From: Trebouxia sp. TZW2008
Lineage: Eukaryota; Chlorophyta; Trebouxiophyceae; Trebouxiales; Trebouxiaceae
Assembly: GCA_002118135.1 (NCBI GenBank)
Contig: BDIU01000462.1
Span: 1 to 64,000 of the forward strand
Length of the DNA: 64,000 nt
Direction of reading: 5' to 3'
The notes below the pieces were generated by a model. That model saw only the letters and a list, made by a program, of their open reading frames with translations. It did no database searches and was not told the origin of the DNA. A program made the position numbers and the translations under genes. Position 1 is the first letter of the stretch, and each line of letters begins with the position of its first letter. Shown here in pieces: positions 13,101 to 23,636 of this stretch.

Positions 13101-14363
13101 GCAGCGGCCATGCCCAGTTCAATGGGCACAGACTCAAAGGGCAAGACAGCCCCTCTGCCTGTTGAAGGCTCCTTCTCCTGCCTTTGCCTACATGCCGCAG
13201 TCGCTCTTACACCTCTGCTGTCCACTACACGTTTACTGGTGGCAGTCTGTGTTTCCTGCAGCTGCAGGCAAAGCCCAAAGGGGAACAGCAGCAGCAGCAA
13301 TGCCCAGTTCAATGAGCACAGACGCAAAGGGCAAGACAGCCCCTCTGCCCATTGAAGGTTCCTTCTCCTTCCTATGCCTGCATGCAGCAGTCGCCCTCAC
13401 ACCGTTGCTGCCAAACGCCCACTCTTTGCTGCTGACCAGTGGCACCCTGTCACCTGTTGCACCCCTGGTGGCTGAGCTGGGGCTAGCCCCCAAAGCAAAA
13501 CGCTCTAGTCCTCAGACGACCAAATTGGGTAAAGAAGGTGAACAGTCAGGTACCGTGTCACCTGTTGCGCCCCTAGTGGCTGAGCTGGGGCTAGCCCCCA
13601 AAGCTGAACCCCCCATGCCTGAACAGGCTAAAGCAGTCACAGAAGCTGAACAGTCAGCCGCAATATCCCCAGAAGCACCAGGCTCACAGCCATCAGCTGA
13701 GCTACAGCTTGCCGACCAGATGTCAGACCATCAAGCTCTGAGGCCAGAGGCAGCCTGTTCACATGCAACTCAAAAGCCAGGCTTGATGCCCAGCAGTGAA
13801 CCAACAGCTGTAGGGTTGCATCAGCAGTCAATGCAGTCACAATGTGTCAAGTTGCAGCAGGGGTCAGAACTGATGTCAGCACCTCAAGCAAATCAGCAGC
13901 CAGTGCGATCTCAGTTTGCCAGCTTGCATGAGGGGGTGGAGCTGGTCTCAGCGCCTCACCATCACACACTGCATGCCAGGCTGCTGCCGCTGACCATCAG
14001 CATGGCTCCAGGCATGGATGGCCGCTTGGTCAAGCTAGATAGCTCCTTTGAAAAACGGCAAGATGCAGGTACTGAATGCCTGCCTGCTTGCCTGTCTGTC
14101 TGCCTGTCTGTGTTTCTGTTTGCCTGCCTAGATGCTCGCCCGGTGAAGCCAGAAAGCATCTTCAAAACACGGCAAGATGCAGGTACTAGGTGCCTGCCTG
14201 TCTGCCAGTCTGTGAGACTGTTTGTCTGTTTGTATGCCTGCCTGTATAGTTGCCTGATCAAACTAGACCATTCCTTTGAAAGACAGCAAGATGCTGGTGC
14301 TGAATTGCTGCCCGTTTGTCGTCCGTTGGTAGGTCAGTCGGTCTGTCTGTTTGTCTGTGTTTG

Positions 14364-14394
<31 letters not shown>

Positions 14395-16382
14395 CTGCAT
14401 GACTCTCTACATCTCTGTCTGTCTGTTGGTCCATCTGTCTATTGGTCTGCACCTCTCAGAAACTGTTCATATTCATGTCAAGTTTGCTATGCCAGCAGAA
14501 TGTATGGCGCATCAACTATTGTCACATTGCACAGCAGCAATGCTCCTTGCATACTCCGTCACAGGCTTGGAGCAGCTGTATTGTCAATGAGTGCTGGCAA
14601 TGTGAGACAGGCTGCCTAGATGCGTTGAGACATGCAATGCTTTCAATCTTGCTAATGATTGCTGGTCGTGTCTGACAGGCTACCTGGATGCCCTGGGACA
14701 TGCAATGCTTTCAGTGTGCCAGGCCATCCCCAATGGTGTGCTGTGCTTCTTTCCTTCCTGGGGCCTTCTCAACGCTGCCAGGGACCAATTGCTTCTCACT
14801 GGTAAGTGCATCAAAAGCCATTGCTGCGTCAGTGTCTGTTCAGCAAAATGTCTTGCTCTGCCTGTGCATGGACCTCTGCATTGGCATAATCTTGATAGCA
14901 CTTATGCTTGGGAACGACTCTTTACACATACTGTCATGGCATTTGTAGTGCTGAAAAGCGAACCCTGTGATGTAACTATGTCTAAGCTGCAGTACATGTG
15001 GCTGACACAGGGCTGTGGCAACAGCTGTGCGCCTGCAAAAAGGTCATCAGCGAGCCCTCAAATGTTTCAGGAGAGGTGTTTGATGAAGCCATCAAGAGTT
15101 ACAGGTAGAAGATCTGAGTCTAAACTTTAATGCTGAAGCAGCACAACTGAACATTTCCCTGTGTTGCAGCTGCTGATCACAATGCAATCCTGAAATTCAG
15201 GCAGAGCTGCAGCAGACGCTGTCAAATGGGTGCACATACAAGCAAGCATATGCATCTACACATTTAATATGCCTAAGCATCTTGAGTGTCTCTCCTGAAC
15301 CTGTTGTAATGCACAACGCTGGTTTTGCTGATCGAGACATCAATCCTGGACCTGACAGCATCTGCACATCATGCAAGATGGTCTTTGTGATGCAAAGTGT
15401 GTGTAGCATAATCGCCCTGTACACCTCCAGTAAGCACATCCACCTGACCTGATCAAGATGACATGAGCTGCTAGTCCCTGTCTTTCCTGCGCAGGGAAGC
15501 TGCTGTAAAGCCAACAGGCGCTGTGTTGTTAGCAGTGATGAGAGGACGCTCCTCAGAAGGAGTGGATTTCCTAGATGACTGTGCACGAGCAGTTGTGGTG
15601 ATTGGCATCCCGTTCCCACCTCTATATGAGACCACTGTGCGTCTGAAACGCAGCTTCAATCAGGATCATGAAGCTGTGCTAGGCAGTGGTGATGACTGGT
15701 ACACTGCAGAGGCCTTCAGGGCTGTCAATCAAGCCATTGGTACGCACAAGCTCCTGTTGCCATTTCGATTCATTAGCAGCAAGCTGTGCTGTTTCATGCA
15801 GTGCGTGACCAGGTGATTGTATGTGTTAAGCTACTTCTGACACTAGGTTGCAGGAAGTTGTAGAAAACCATGGGAACTGGCCTCAGCACAGCACCTGAAT
15901 CAGTCAGAACTCATAAGCCTCAACTGTCTTGTATAGCTGCCTGATTGATTGCAAAGAAGTATCAGTCAAAAGCAGCAGAGAGTGTTCTGACACGCAAGCT
16001 GTTGTGCATGACAACAGAAATCTGACATGTACTCACATAGTGTGACTCAAGTGATTTGCCCCAAAGCCTCTGCATCCTGTTGCACTGCTCCTGTAACAGA
16101 GCGACAGGCAATGGGTTGTGTATTGACAGCACTTGATGCTGTCACAAGGATTGCGTCACAGTCAAAGCACCATTTTGTATTCACGGCGGCGTTTGCACTG
16201 CAGGCCGCTTGATCAGACATCAGAAAGATTTTGGAGCTGTGGTCTTGCTGGATCATCGCTATAACATATTGAAATTTCGGCAATTGACTCCTGCTTGGTT
16301 ACAGCCTCTACTGAAGTCCACAGCAATGGACAGAGCCCCTGCATTGCTGCAGCATTTCTTTCTCAATCGCTCACAGAATTAG
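7184..16382 (+). CDS. FANCJ: FANCJ/BRIP1-type Fe-S DNA helicase
   Basis: XPD-family 5'-3' DNA helicase of interstrand-crosslink repair and G-quadruplex unwinding, nuclear. Readable exons include 7184-7276, 7320-7395, 7798-7945, 8244-8415, 9281-9366, 9607-9757, 10112-10187, about 10430-10691, about 11535-11671, about 12180-12330, about 13270-13500, about 13990-14068, 14680-14801, about 15010-15105, about 15495-15739 and 16204-16382. Seen in order: Walker A ESPTGTGKT (split by an intron); the four Fe-S cysteines (FCLHP, EACEG, DCSYLE, HVCPY); the DEAH box, split by an intron between DE and AH; LLLTSGTLSP; GVLCFFPSWGLL; VIGIPFPPLYET; and motif VI AVNQAIGRLIRH. It ends soon after the helicase core and lacks the long C-terminal tail of human FANCJ. 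Exon borders between 10.2 and 14.1 kb are uncertain because nearly every exon there has diverged tandem copies beside it. Confidence 0.88.
8121..8211 (+). pseudogene. Ghost copy of FANCJ exon 4
   Basis: A diverged duplicate of the start of the functional exon at 8244, 123 bp upstream inside the intron. The acceptor TGTGCAG and the first ~40 bases are nearly identical (encoding RRTGYRPMMTILA). The copy then drifts, loses the first Fe-S cysteine context (FCMPPD instead of FCLHPD) and hits an in-frame TAG. It is unlikely to be a usable alternative exon. Confidence 0.85.
11211..11631 (+). repeat. Three tandem copies of a FANCJ exon
   Basis: Copies at 11211-11309, 11411-11490 and 11535-11631 share a segment encoding roughly VNSRAAIEVWEGSGQDAHNA. 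The third reads on to a GT donor at about 11672 and is taken as the functional exon. The first is open but continues into unrelated sequence. The second is shortened and broken by a stop. Confidence 0.8.
12268..12550 (+). repeat. Three tandem copies of a second FANCJ exon end
   Basis: Copies at about 12268-12330, 12380-12440 and 12489-12550 each encode a version of LLFVLQTRGLGYRCILTRHS. Only the first is followed by a good donor (A|GTAAGA). All three remain in one open frame across 12178-12651, so retention of the whole block as one longer exon cannot be excluded. Confidence 0.75.
12946..13430 (+). repeat. Three tandem copies of a helicase-core exon of FANCJ
   Basis: Units beginning near 12946, 13060 and 13245 each encode a version of GKTAPLPIEGSFSFLCLHAA. 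The last two units also share the upstream stretch TTCCCTGCAGCTGCAGGC. Only the third runs on into the conserved LLLTSGTLSP motif and is presumed functional. The first two lie in the preceding intron. Confidence 0.8.
13441..13605 (+). repeat. Direct duplication of the helicase motif GTLSPVAPLVAEL
   Basis: The segment encoding TLSPVAPLVAELGLAPKA occurs at about 13444-13498 and again at about 13546-13605, with few base changes. The first copy follows the conserved LLLTSG and is the functional motif. The second begins with GTVSPVAP and continues into a Gln/Ser/Ala-rich open stretch with no counterpart in the family. Confidence 0.8.
13995..14300 (+). repeat. Three tandem copies of the exon end before the FANCJ RecA2 exon
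   Basis: Segments ending in GGCAAGATGCAGGTAC at about 14068 and 14184 and in CAGCAAGATGCTGGTGC at about 14300 encode LVKLDSSFEKRQDAG, PVKPESIFKTRQDAG and LIKLDHSFERQQDAG. Each is followed by CTGT-rich sequence. The first is taken as functional. Confidence 0.75.
14080..14450. repeat. CTGT/CTGC microsatellite in a FANCJ intron
   Basis: Three blocks of TCTGTCTG-type tetranucleotide repeats (about 14082-14130, 14190-14250 and 14336-14450) separated by the duplicated exon ends. The blocks recur once per duplicated unit, so the microsatellite was probably copied together with the exon end. Confidence 0.9.
14609..14648 (+). pseudogene. Ghost copy of the FANCJ exon starting at 14680
   Basis: Acceptor-like GACAG followed by about 40 bases matching the functional exon start (GGCTACCTGGATGCC...). 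The copy has a TAG in place of the Leu-Asp codons (GCTGCCTAGATGCG), so it cannot be used in frame. It lies 71 bp upstream of the functional exon. Confidence 0.8.
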
Positions 16383-17740
16383 CGAGTTGCAATTCTCACT
16401 GGTTTTGTCCAACCCAGCTTTGCTCAGGTGCCTTTCAACAGCTTGCATACAGATCTAGATTTGCCCCAAATTTTCATGTGGTGATGATTGCGTACACAGA
16501 CGATCAGCAGAGCATGTGATCCCTGCTGCTTACTACTTTGCTGACTGAAACGCTTAGTTGTAAACGATACTGCAGTGTGGACTGTTTTCAGTCACAATCA
16601 CACAGCCTGTAATCATATGCTGCCTGGTGCACGCATGCCTCAGGGCCGTGTCTGACTGTGGGGACCCTTGGATTGATGTCCATTCAGGTGTCATGCATAT
16701 GCAGCTTTGAATTCAGCACCTTTGTGCAATGTCATGCCTGTTCCAAATCATTTTGCACTTGAGTCTGGGCAAGATGGGCAAGCAACCGTGTCTGACTCAA
16801 ACATCACAAGACTCATCTGTGCAGACAACCATTCGACGCTGCACACCAGAGACAACGACCGTTTGACACATCATAACCAGGACAACCACAACACATTGGA
16901 CCAGGGACAAGCAACATGTGACACATCAGACCAGGGACAAGAATCAGCCAGCGTATCTTATAAACTGCCAGCTGAAAATGCCATACTGCTGCTGCAAAAA
17001 GTAAACTCGGACACAACTGTCAGTCAGGCTGACCCCAGTCATCATCACAATGCAAACATGCTTTGTCAAAGCTTACAAGCTGCATTGCTGATTGTTTTGT
17101 GTCACCAAGCTTACACCAAACCCTAAATGCTTGTCAACTATGCTCCAAGCAGCAGATTGACTCGCAGAGTCTGACTGGCTAGCAGCATCATCGAGTTTAG
17201 TATAGACTGTTGATCAGCTGCCGTTACCAACCTGCGCCATATGACCATGCATTGACATCAAGCATGGATCAGGCTATATTGCGGAATGAGCCCAATGGTC
17301 ATGCACACAGGTCACAAGAGATGGCATATAATGCATTGGCATTATCTGGCTTCAAGTGCTCAGTCATGCATACGCATGCAATTGCGCAGCATGTTTTACT
17401 AGCAAAGGTCAAGATACAATTGTCACCAGGTATGTCATAAAGGCAACCACAACAGCTGCGTCCTTTTCTCGCCTGTGTCTTGTTCTATGCATGCATGTCA
17501 TGCCTTGCGAAGCAGGATGTCCACCTGTTGTTGGCAACAGCTGTCAGCGTTTCGCCAACTGTCTGCACCAGGACTTCGTCCAAAGATGCATTGCCTGCAA
17601 CAGCCACCTGCCTGTGGATTGCCGGCCAAGGTGCCAGCGAAGCAGCCTCTTGTGGTAGTTTGAACGCCTGCACACATGTGGGTCAGCAGGGGTGCTGAGC
17701 TATCTACAGGCGTCAATTTCAACACAGGCCCCATGACTGT
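16383..17740. other. Stretch without a supported gene
   Basis: Downstream of FANCJ there is only a 139-residue plus-strand frame (16707-17126) rich in Asn, His, Asp and Gln (repeated TLDQGQ/TSDQGQ), and several shorter overlapping frames around 17475-17700. I find no family resemblance and no convincing splice chain. Part of this is probably the FANCJ 3' untranslated region. Confidence 0.5.
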
Positions 17741-18736
17741 TTGGCAGGGCAGGTAGATGTGCGCAGACATCTCATTAACGCTGCAAGTTTTGAAAATGCC
17801 AAAAGCAGCAACAGGGCATCAGAAAGCTGTCATGGGAAAGGGCTCAAGGCATATGCAGCAGCAAGCGTTGTGTGTGCTGCGACTTGGTGCAGTTCATACA
17901 ACTACAGAAGCCGGTGTACCCGTGCAAAAGGTCTTACCGTCTGCATAATCCACGGGAGCTATCCGATGGTTCTGGTTGGTCGTTTCACTGAGGGCCAGCT
18001 AAACACAAATGTGCTGCCATGGCAACATGAAATGAATGTTGAGGTATGTTTCGACTACTATCTAAAAGCGTTTTCGGCTTACGTCAACCCGGGTTTTCAA
18101 CCACCCGTACTCTTATTTTGGAGGAAGTCACGACACGTGTCATCACGTCACCAAACACGGCTACGTAGAAAGGGCATCGTTGCATCGCGAGTTTCTAAAA
18201 CATTCTCGCGTAAGAAACGTCGGTCGACAGGCAAAAACGTTACACCGTCAAAGGTGTGTATCCAATTAGACGCAGACGCTCACTTCGTTTCGTGTCAAGT
18301 ACGGTCACCGAGGACGGCAGCGCAAGTCGGCAAAATCGAACAGCGTATACCGGCAAATTCGATTAACGATGGCCGTGCTGGAGAAGTGGACAATTCAAGC
18401 GGCTCCGATTTGTCTTCGTTGCCATCTTTTGACGTGCTGAAAAAGGTTCTTGCTGACAGCTTCCTTCTAGTCCCCTATTTCTTGCCTGAACGAGAGTCAC
18501 TGTTTCTCGGTCTGGATGAGGATTCAGACCAAGTCCATGACAAGCGGGTCAACTATCGATGGGACGGCAAGAGCAAATTAGCGATTTTCAGCGCGAAATT
18601 CTACTCCGACGGTACCAGAACAGAGGACGACAGCATTTCATTGCAAGTATCTTCAGTTCCCTCCCTGAAGGTAAGGTGTGTATCGACAAGCGGACATGGG
18701 ATGAGAAATGCCATTTCACGTGTCATTTTAGTGTGA
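17741..18736 (+). CDS. Hypothetical 331-residue open frame, composition unlike its neighbours
   Basis: A long uninterrupted plus-strand frame, unusual in this intron-dense window. The first ~100 residues look like ordinary local sequence. From about 18040 the DNA becomes richer in CpG and the product becomes very basic (SRKKRRSTGK) and then acidic/hydrophobic (LPSFDVLKKVLADSFLLVP; LFLGLDEDSDQ). No family recognised. A second frame (18559-18918) overlaps the end. If the GTAAGG at about 18670 is a donor, the true product is a spliced mixture of the two. It may be a gene, a transferred fragment or a decayed element. Confidence 0.3.
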   Translation: MAGQVDVRRHLINAASFENAKSSNRASESCHGKGLKAYAAASVVCAATWCSSYNYRSRCTRAKGLTVCIIHGSYPMVLVGRFTEGQLNTNVLPWQHEMNVEVCFDYYLKAFSAYVNPGFQPPVLLFWRKSRHVSSRHQTRLRRKGIVASRVSKTFSRKKRRSTGKNVTPSKVCIQLDADAHFVSCQVRSPRTAAQVGKIEQRIPANSINDGRAGEVDNSSGSDLSSLPSFDVLKKVLADSFLLVPYFLPERESLFLGLDEDSDQVHDKRVNYRWDGKSKLAIFSAKFYSDGTRTEDDSISLQVSSVPSLKVRCVSTSGHGMRNAISRVILV

Positions 18737-19118
18737 AAACACGATATGCTGGTCGTGACTGTCTGAACGACAATTTTTCAGCAGTGTTCACGGTACATCA
18801 AACGTTGCAGAATCGATTCCAACCTGTCTTAATCTTCATAGGTAAGCAAAGTCAAGGACACTGCCGTGGTCTCACAGAATCGGCTGAACAGTTCACTGAT
18901 TGGTTGAATTCGATTTGAATTTCAGAAATCGGGTCGGAACATCGCACAACTGATTTTATTCCTGAATGCACAGCCAGTCGCTAGACCGTGGAATTTGATC
19001 ATAATGTCATGCAGTTTCTTGGCGTCTCATATGACGTCAGCCAGTTCATCCATTCAGCACGACCGGTTCGCTCGAATTTGGCTAATTACACGACTGTAGA
19101 TAGGCTCGATCTGTGAGC

Positions 19119-19185
19119 GTGACCCATTTGAGGACTGTAATTCTTAAGAGAGGTCAGCAGCACTTTCGGGTACAAAGTGGGTCAT
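19119..19185. repeat. Short palindrome-ended unit, copy 1
   Basis: A 67-bp unit beginning GTGACCCATTT and ending AAAGTGGGTCAT, which are imperfect inverted repeats of each other. The interior (GAGGACTGTAATTC, GAGAGGTCAGCAGCA) is shared with the second copy 118 bp downstream. Confidence 0.75.
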
Positions 19186-19236
19186 ATGGTAGGACTGCTG
19201 ATGGGGCGGTTCGGCTGATTGGGCGTTTCTGTGAAA

Positions 19237-19296
19237 ATGACTCACTTGAGGACTGTAATTCCTAGAGAGGTCAGCAGCAATTTCAAAGTGAGTCAT
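19237..19296. repeat. Short palindrome-ended unit, copy 2
   Basis: A 60-bp unit with 11-bp inverted ends (ATGACTCACTT ... AAGTGAGTCAT) and the same interior as copy 1. The ends differ from copy 1 at paired positions (CTCAC/GTGAG versus CCCA/TGGG). Such compensated change suggests that the stem is maintained, or that the copies were templated on themselves. Confidence 0.75.
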
Positions 19297-19353
19297 AGTA
19301 AGAATTGTCGACAATCGATACAGTAGATAATCTTTCAAGACCTAGTCAAAATT

Positions 19354-22300
19354 TTAAACAGCCCTTAAACAGCCGAGGGTCGAACAGTCAAGAAAGCTGC
19401 ACGCCATGTTCAAAAAAAAAGAGTGAGTCTCAGATGTAAATCTGTCCAAAGCAAAAGTGTTGAGTGACCCGATGGTCTGGCATTCAATTCTGCACGACAG
19501 GGGTACTCGAGCGAAGGACAGATGGCTAGCAACAACTTCTGCATTGGTACCAGAATAAAGCTGCAGATCTAATTCTGTTAGGCTTGGCAACATCAGATCG
19601 TCGCGTAGAAACTCATACCTGTATGTAGTCTGCTACTAGGAGCACAAGGAGATGTTGAATCATTGGCCAGATATGTTCGTCAGTGAGCCACTTCTCAATG
19701 GTGGGTTTAATTTGCTCTTCGACAAATTGCAGGGGCAACTTACGGCATCCCAGTCCTGCAGCAACAAGCCATAGTTGAGTAAAAATGAAGTGCATTTGTG
19801 AAGCAAAGTTGGTATGTCGATCAAATCACCCAATGTGGAAAGGCTTAGACAATGCTCAGCAGTGTATGCCGCCGGAACATGGCCAACAATGCTAGCTGTA
19901 TTGATCCATGCCATACAATTTTGTTGTCCAAGATACTGCACCACAGTTGTAACAGAAACGCACACGTGTTGCAGATGTACCTGCCAGCAAACACATAGCT
20001 CCCCCAGGAAGGCTAAAATGAACATGACCAACCGTATCTGCTGCAAGTAGATACGTCTGGTCATGTTCATTTTAGCCTTCCTGATCAGGACATCTTGAAC
20101 AAAAAGCACGTGTGTGCAATTTGCTGCAACCAGCCATGTCAAAAGGCGGCAGGCCTCAGGCACAGTGCAGTCTGTCACAATGTTCAGGACTTCACAAGCG
20201 TAGTCCTTGTGGCCTTCACCTTCAAGTGTGGACTGCACATTGCATCCATATGTCTTCAGGCTGTGGCAGAATGCTGACAATATCTCAAGCCACTGCTCAT
20301 TTGCAGGCAACATTTGAGTTGGTTCAAGACTGCTCAGCACTGCTGACCAAATGCAACTTAAAGCTGATTGCAGGTTAAGCATTTGATGCTTTCAGGAACA
20401 CACGCATATGCAGGTGACACAGCTTGCATCTCAAAGCTGAAAACATGTGCATTGTCGTGCTGTAACTCAACACTGGACCCTGCATGATAATGCCAGCAAA
20501 AGGCTGCAGATCAGGTGAAGATATGAAGCGCTTACAATGTCATGCAGCAGACATATCTCACATGCAAATAGTCAAATGCCAGTCAAGTTGCACAGACCTT
20601 GGGTGTGAAGGCAAATGCCATGCCTAACAGGCAACACCCAATTGCTTGGTTCCGCCATCCAACCCTTGTCAATAGCGAAACTGCGCTGTCCAAGAAGATG
20701 GCTTTGCATTGCTCCTTACGAAAGTCACCAGCTTTGGAGGCCAGTCTGTTGAGAAGGGAGAAAGCCACCTGCGTGACATTGCTGTAGTGTTGATGTTGCT
20801 TGATGCAGCTGCAAGCATACAATATCGCTTTGCACAGCTCTTGATGATTTTTGGCTCTGTTTGTCCACAGCCTATGGTGTGGATGCAATCCCACAGCGAG
20901 TGATTCTGTTTGGACAAGCTGCCACAACATAGTGGCACAATACAAGCCAATGCATTTGCCTTGCTACAGAGATGATGCTGCAATGCCAAGGTCTTGATGT
21001 ATGGCTGCTGAAGTTGACAGGCATCAGCAGCTGGCATGAAATGCTGGCGGTTACCTCATCTGTGACTTGAGTGACCGTCAGCTGCACAACCAGCTGCTGC
21101 ACAAAGTCACGACTCTCGGACTCAGAGAACTCGTGTGACAGCGACTTGAACAAATTTTTCCACTGCCTCACCACCTGCAGACAGTCAATGATCTGAACAA
21201 AGCCTCAGACAGCAGAAAGTGCAACCCTCTCTGGCAAGAGCTGCTGCTGCGTGTTACAGGCCAGCACATTCAGGATAAGCTCATTACCTTTTCGCATGTT
21301 TCAGTGGCCAGGCCAGTTGCCGTCAACTTTTTGAATTTGGCTAAATTCTCTGGTATTCTGAGTGTCTCCTTGTTGCTGATCACTTTTGCTGGATCGCCCC
21401 GATCTGCAGCAAAATTGAAAGTTTGTACAGGTTCACAACTACGTGCTGCTGTTGCGTGTGCAGCATACTCCTTCTTTGTTCCATATCATGCATGCATGCT
21501 CCTTTTGGCACTTGCAGATTGCAGGTGTTGACAGCCACTCTGCTCTCAAACTCAATGTGCCTACTTCCGGAAGTTGAGAAAAAAAGATACTGGTGCTAAG
21601 CTGAATTTGTTGCTGTCGGATATCTGATCAAGGTAAATGCTCATGACATGACAAACACACTCAGGGCCTCAGGCAACCTCACTATACGAATGCCAAAGAT
21701 CCATTGGGCGTCTGTCCTGGACCGTGTATCACATTCTGATACATACTCAACACGTATGTTGCAAGGTGACAAGTTGGGTTGACCTAGCTGTGATTGAGCT
21801 GGCAAGGTAAGGCTTGCAACAGGTTGCTGTTGGGTCTGAGGGCCTGCCTTGGTGGCACGCAGTGATATTCTTATTTGCATGCTTATTCACAGCACAAGCA
21901 ATCAGCTTGGTATGCCTCAACAGTTGCTGCAGTATACGCAACAGTTCACATGACACTTTTTGTTGCTGCATGATGGGCCAAAACCTTCTGCGCAATATGC
22001 TGAAACAGCATGGACAGCATCACTGGGTGCTGCTGACAGACAATGCTGACAATTCGCGCGCTGGGTGAGCTCATAGTTTGCAGATGAGTGAGCAGAATGC
22101 AAAGCCTGATGTCATGTGCGTTTGACACATCAAATAAACATTGTGCTGATATGGCTGTAGTGGAGTCAAGGAACAAGCCACTCAATGCATTGCGTTGAGT
22201 TCTACACGCTGGTGACCAGTGCATGCATCAATCAACTAGCTCGAAGGTATCAAGAATGGAGTGTGCCGCAAAATTTGAGTTAGAGCAGGCATACCTGGCA

Positions 22301-23441
22301 AAGCTTGCGGCACTGTAGAAGTGCGCACGTGTCCTCATAAGCTTGCCAGCATCATTTGGTGGCAGTAGTGATGTTAGATGTCGATTGTCAGTGTTTGAGA
22401 CTCTCAAGGTGTTACCTGACTGTCAGCAGCCGCTTCTTTACTGGCTATATATGGCGCTGTTGTCAGCTTGGTTGATATTCTGCCTGGCGCCTGGCTGTCC
22501 AGAGGGCGCAACGGCACCTACAGTTGGAAGGACCTCGCCCTCTTCGACTGCATTATCCTGCAGAGCATTACAAGAGAGATATTGACATAGGCATATATGC
22601 TGTCTCTGGAAGGATTTGACAGGTAAAAGAGCTTGCGCAATACCTTCATGCTAGGGCTTTGCATGCTGGAAAAGTCAGCAATCAGACGTGCAGCATCATT
22701 TCAGTCTGCAAAGCACATGCTCATCCTTTGCCGGTCACAAGCAGCTTTTGCAACTGTTGCGCGGCTAGATCAGACAAAATCTGCATTAGCCTTATTCAAA
22801 GGCTGCAGACATGCAGAAATTGTCATGATGTTTCTACAAGCGCTTGGGAACCACAGCAGCAGTCAAAAGCTTGCCTGTATGATGTAAGAAGCCACAGCTC
22901 CACGCAGCTGCTTCTTGTTGTCAAGCGCTGGCAAGGCTTTTCCTTGCTGAGTCATTCTCTGCCTTGCACAGTTATACACCCGTTGCAGAGTGTCCTGACT
23001 GAAAGGCCTGAAATAGTTCAACATTCTGCGGGTTGCTTGCTGAATGTAGTGCAGGTCCTTGGGGTGCTGTGGCAGCAAGTATGTTTGCACTGCACCCAGC
23101 AAGTCTTCCTTGTTGTGACAGAAGACTGCACAACTTGACGCTCCAGCCTCCAGCTCCTCATGGCTGAGATCCCGTAGCACGCTCTGCAGTCGCGCCCGAG
23201 AAGTGTCCTGCAGTCAGGCATGCGGTCAAATTTGTGCAAAGACGCTAGCGTCTGTTGTTCAGGGCATAAGATCGACTGGGCCCAAGATGATCACGAGCAG
23301 AGATTCAAGCGATTGCCTGATTCCTACCATGTCAGCGCTTGCTTCCCGCTTCAGCTCATCTCGAAGGATCAAACACGATATGCCTCGAGCCTTGAGCCGG
23401 CCGCAATCGCGCTGCCGATGCGGAGTTGCTTGACACGCTGA
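19354..23441 (-). CDS. Unidentified helix-rich (HEAT-like) protein
   Basis: A chain of minus-strand exon-like segments with no stop codons and helical, Leu-rich translation: 23205-22870 (NKEDLLGAVQTYLLPQHPKD..., FRPFSQDTLQRVYN), about 21830-21690 (RVEYVSECDTRSRTDAQWIF), 21174-21055 (VRQWKNLFKSLSHEFSESES), about 20930-20600 (QVAFSLLNRLASKAGDFRKE), about 20378-20080 (ACEVLNIVTDCTVPEACRLL) and about 19760-19620 (IEKWLTDEHIWPMIQHLLVL), possibly ending at 19354. The overall pattern is that of an alpha-solenoid scaffold such as a karyopherin or a large repair/transport factor, but I cannot name the family. Exon borders, both ends and even the single-gene assumption are uncertain. The start region around 23.2-23.45 kb is especially weak. 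Confidence 0.5.
20006..20082. repeat. Near-perfect 34-bp inverted repeat (hairpin)
   Basis: The left arm 20006-20039 starts AGGAAGGCTAAAATGAACAT. The right arm 20049-20082 is its reverse complement except at two positions near the loop. The loop is 9 bases. It lies in or at the edge of an exon of the helix-rich minus-strand gene. Confidence 0.95.
21491..21592 (+). repeat. Dispersed repeat, copy 1
   Basis: Shares with 26456-26595 the order GCATGCTC, GGCACTTG, GCAGGTGTTGACAGCCACTC, CTCAAACTCAA, CTACTTCCGGA and GTTGAGAAAAAAAGATACTG. The second copy contains about 25 extra bases between the last two blocks. This is a dispersed element of unknown class. Confidence 0.65.
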
Positions 23442-23636
23442 TCACGGCAGTCGCAAACGAGGGATGTTGTGTCCGGCGTCATTCACTCAAGCTGGCTTGG
23501 GCTTGATCGTGGATTGTTGACGTCCCGTGACGCAAATCGCGAACGATCCACGCCGTGATCGTGGGTTTGGGTGGGTTTCAGCCTTTTAGCGCTCGTAGAC
23601 GATATTGTCAATTGCCTGTTTCTGGCAGGAACATGC

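Larger units (their letters stand above)
18919..19353. other. Intergenic stretch with two short inverted-repeat units
   Basis: No open frame of note. It holds the two related palindrome-ended units listed separately, and otherwise CpG-containing sequence similar to the preceding island. Confidence 0.6.

Noticed and set aside
12892..14619. 575-residue plus-strand open frame, the longest in the window
   Set aside because: It runs through three exon copies, intron sequence and CTGT microsatellites, and only parts are in the FANCJ frame. It is open by repetitive composition, not a single-exon gene.
18559..18918. Overlapping 119-residue plus-strand frame
   Set aside because: It overlaps the longer 17741-18736 frame. 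It may be the true downstream exon if GTAAGG at about 18670 is not a donor, but it cannot be supported on its own.
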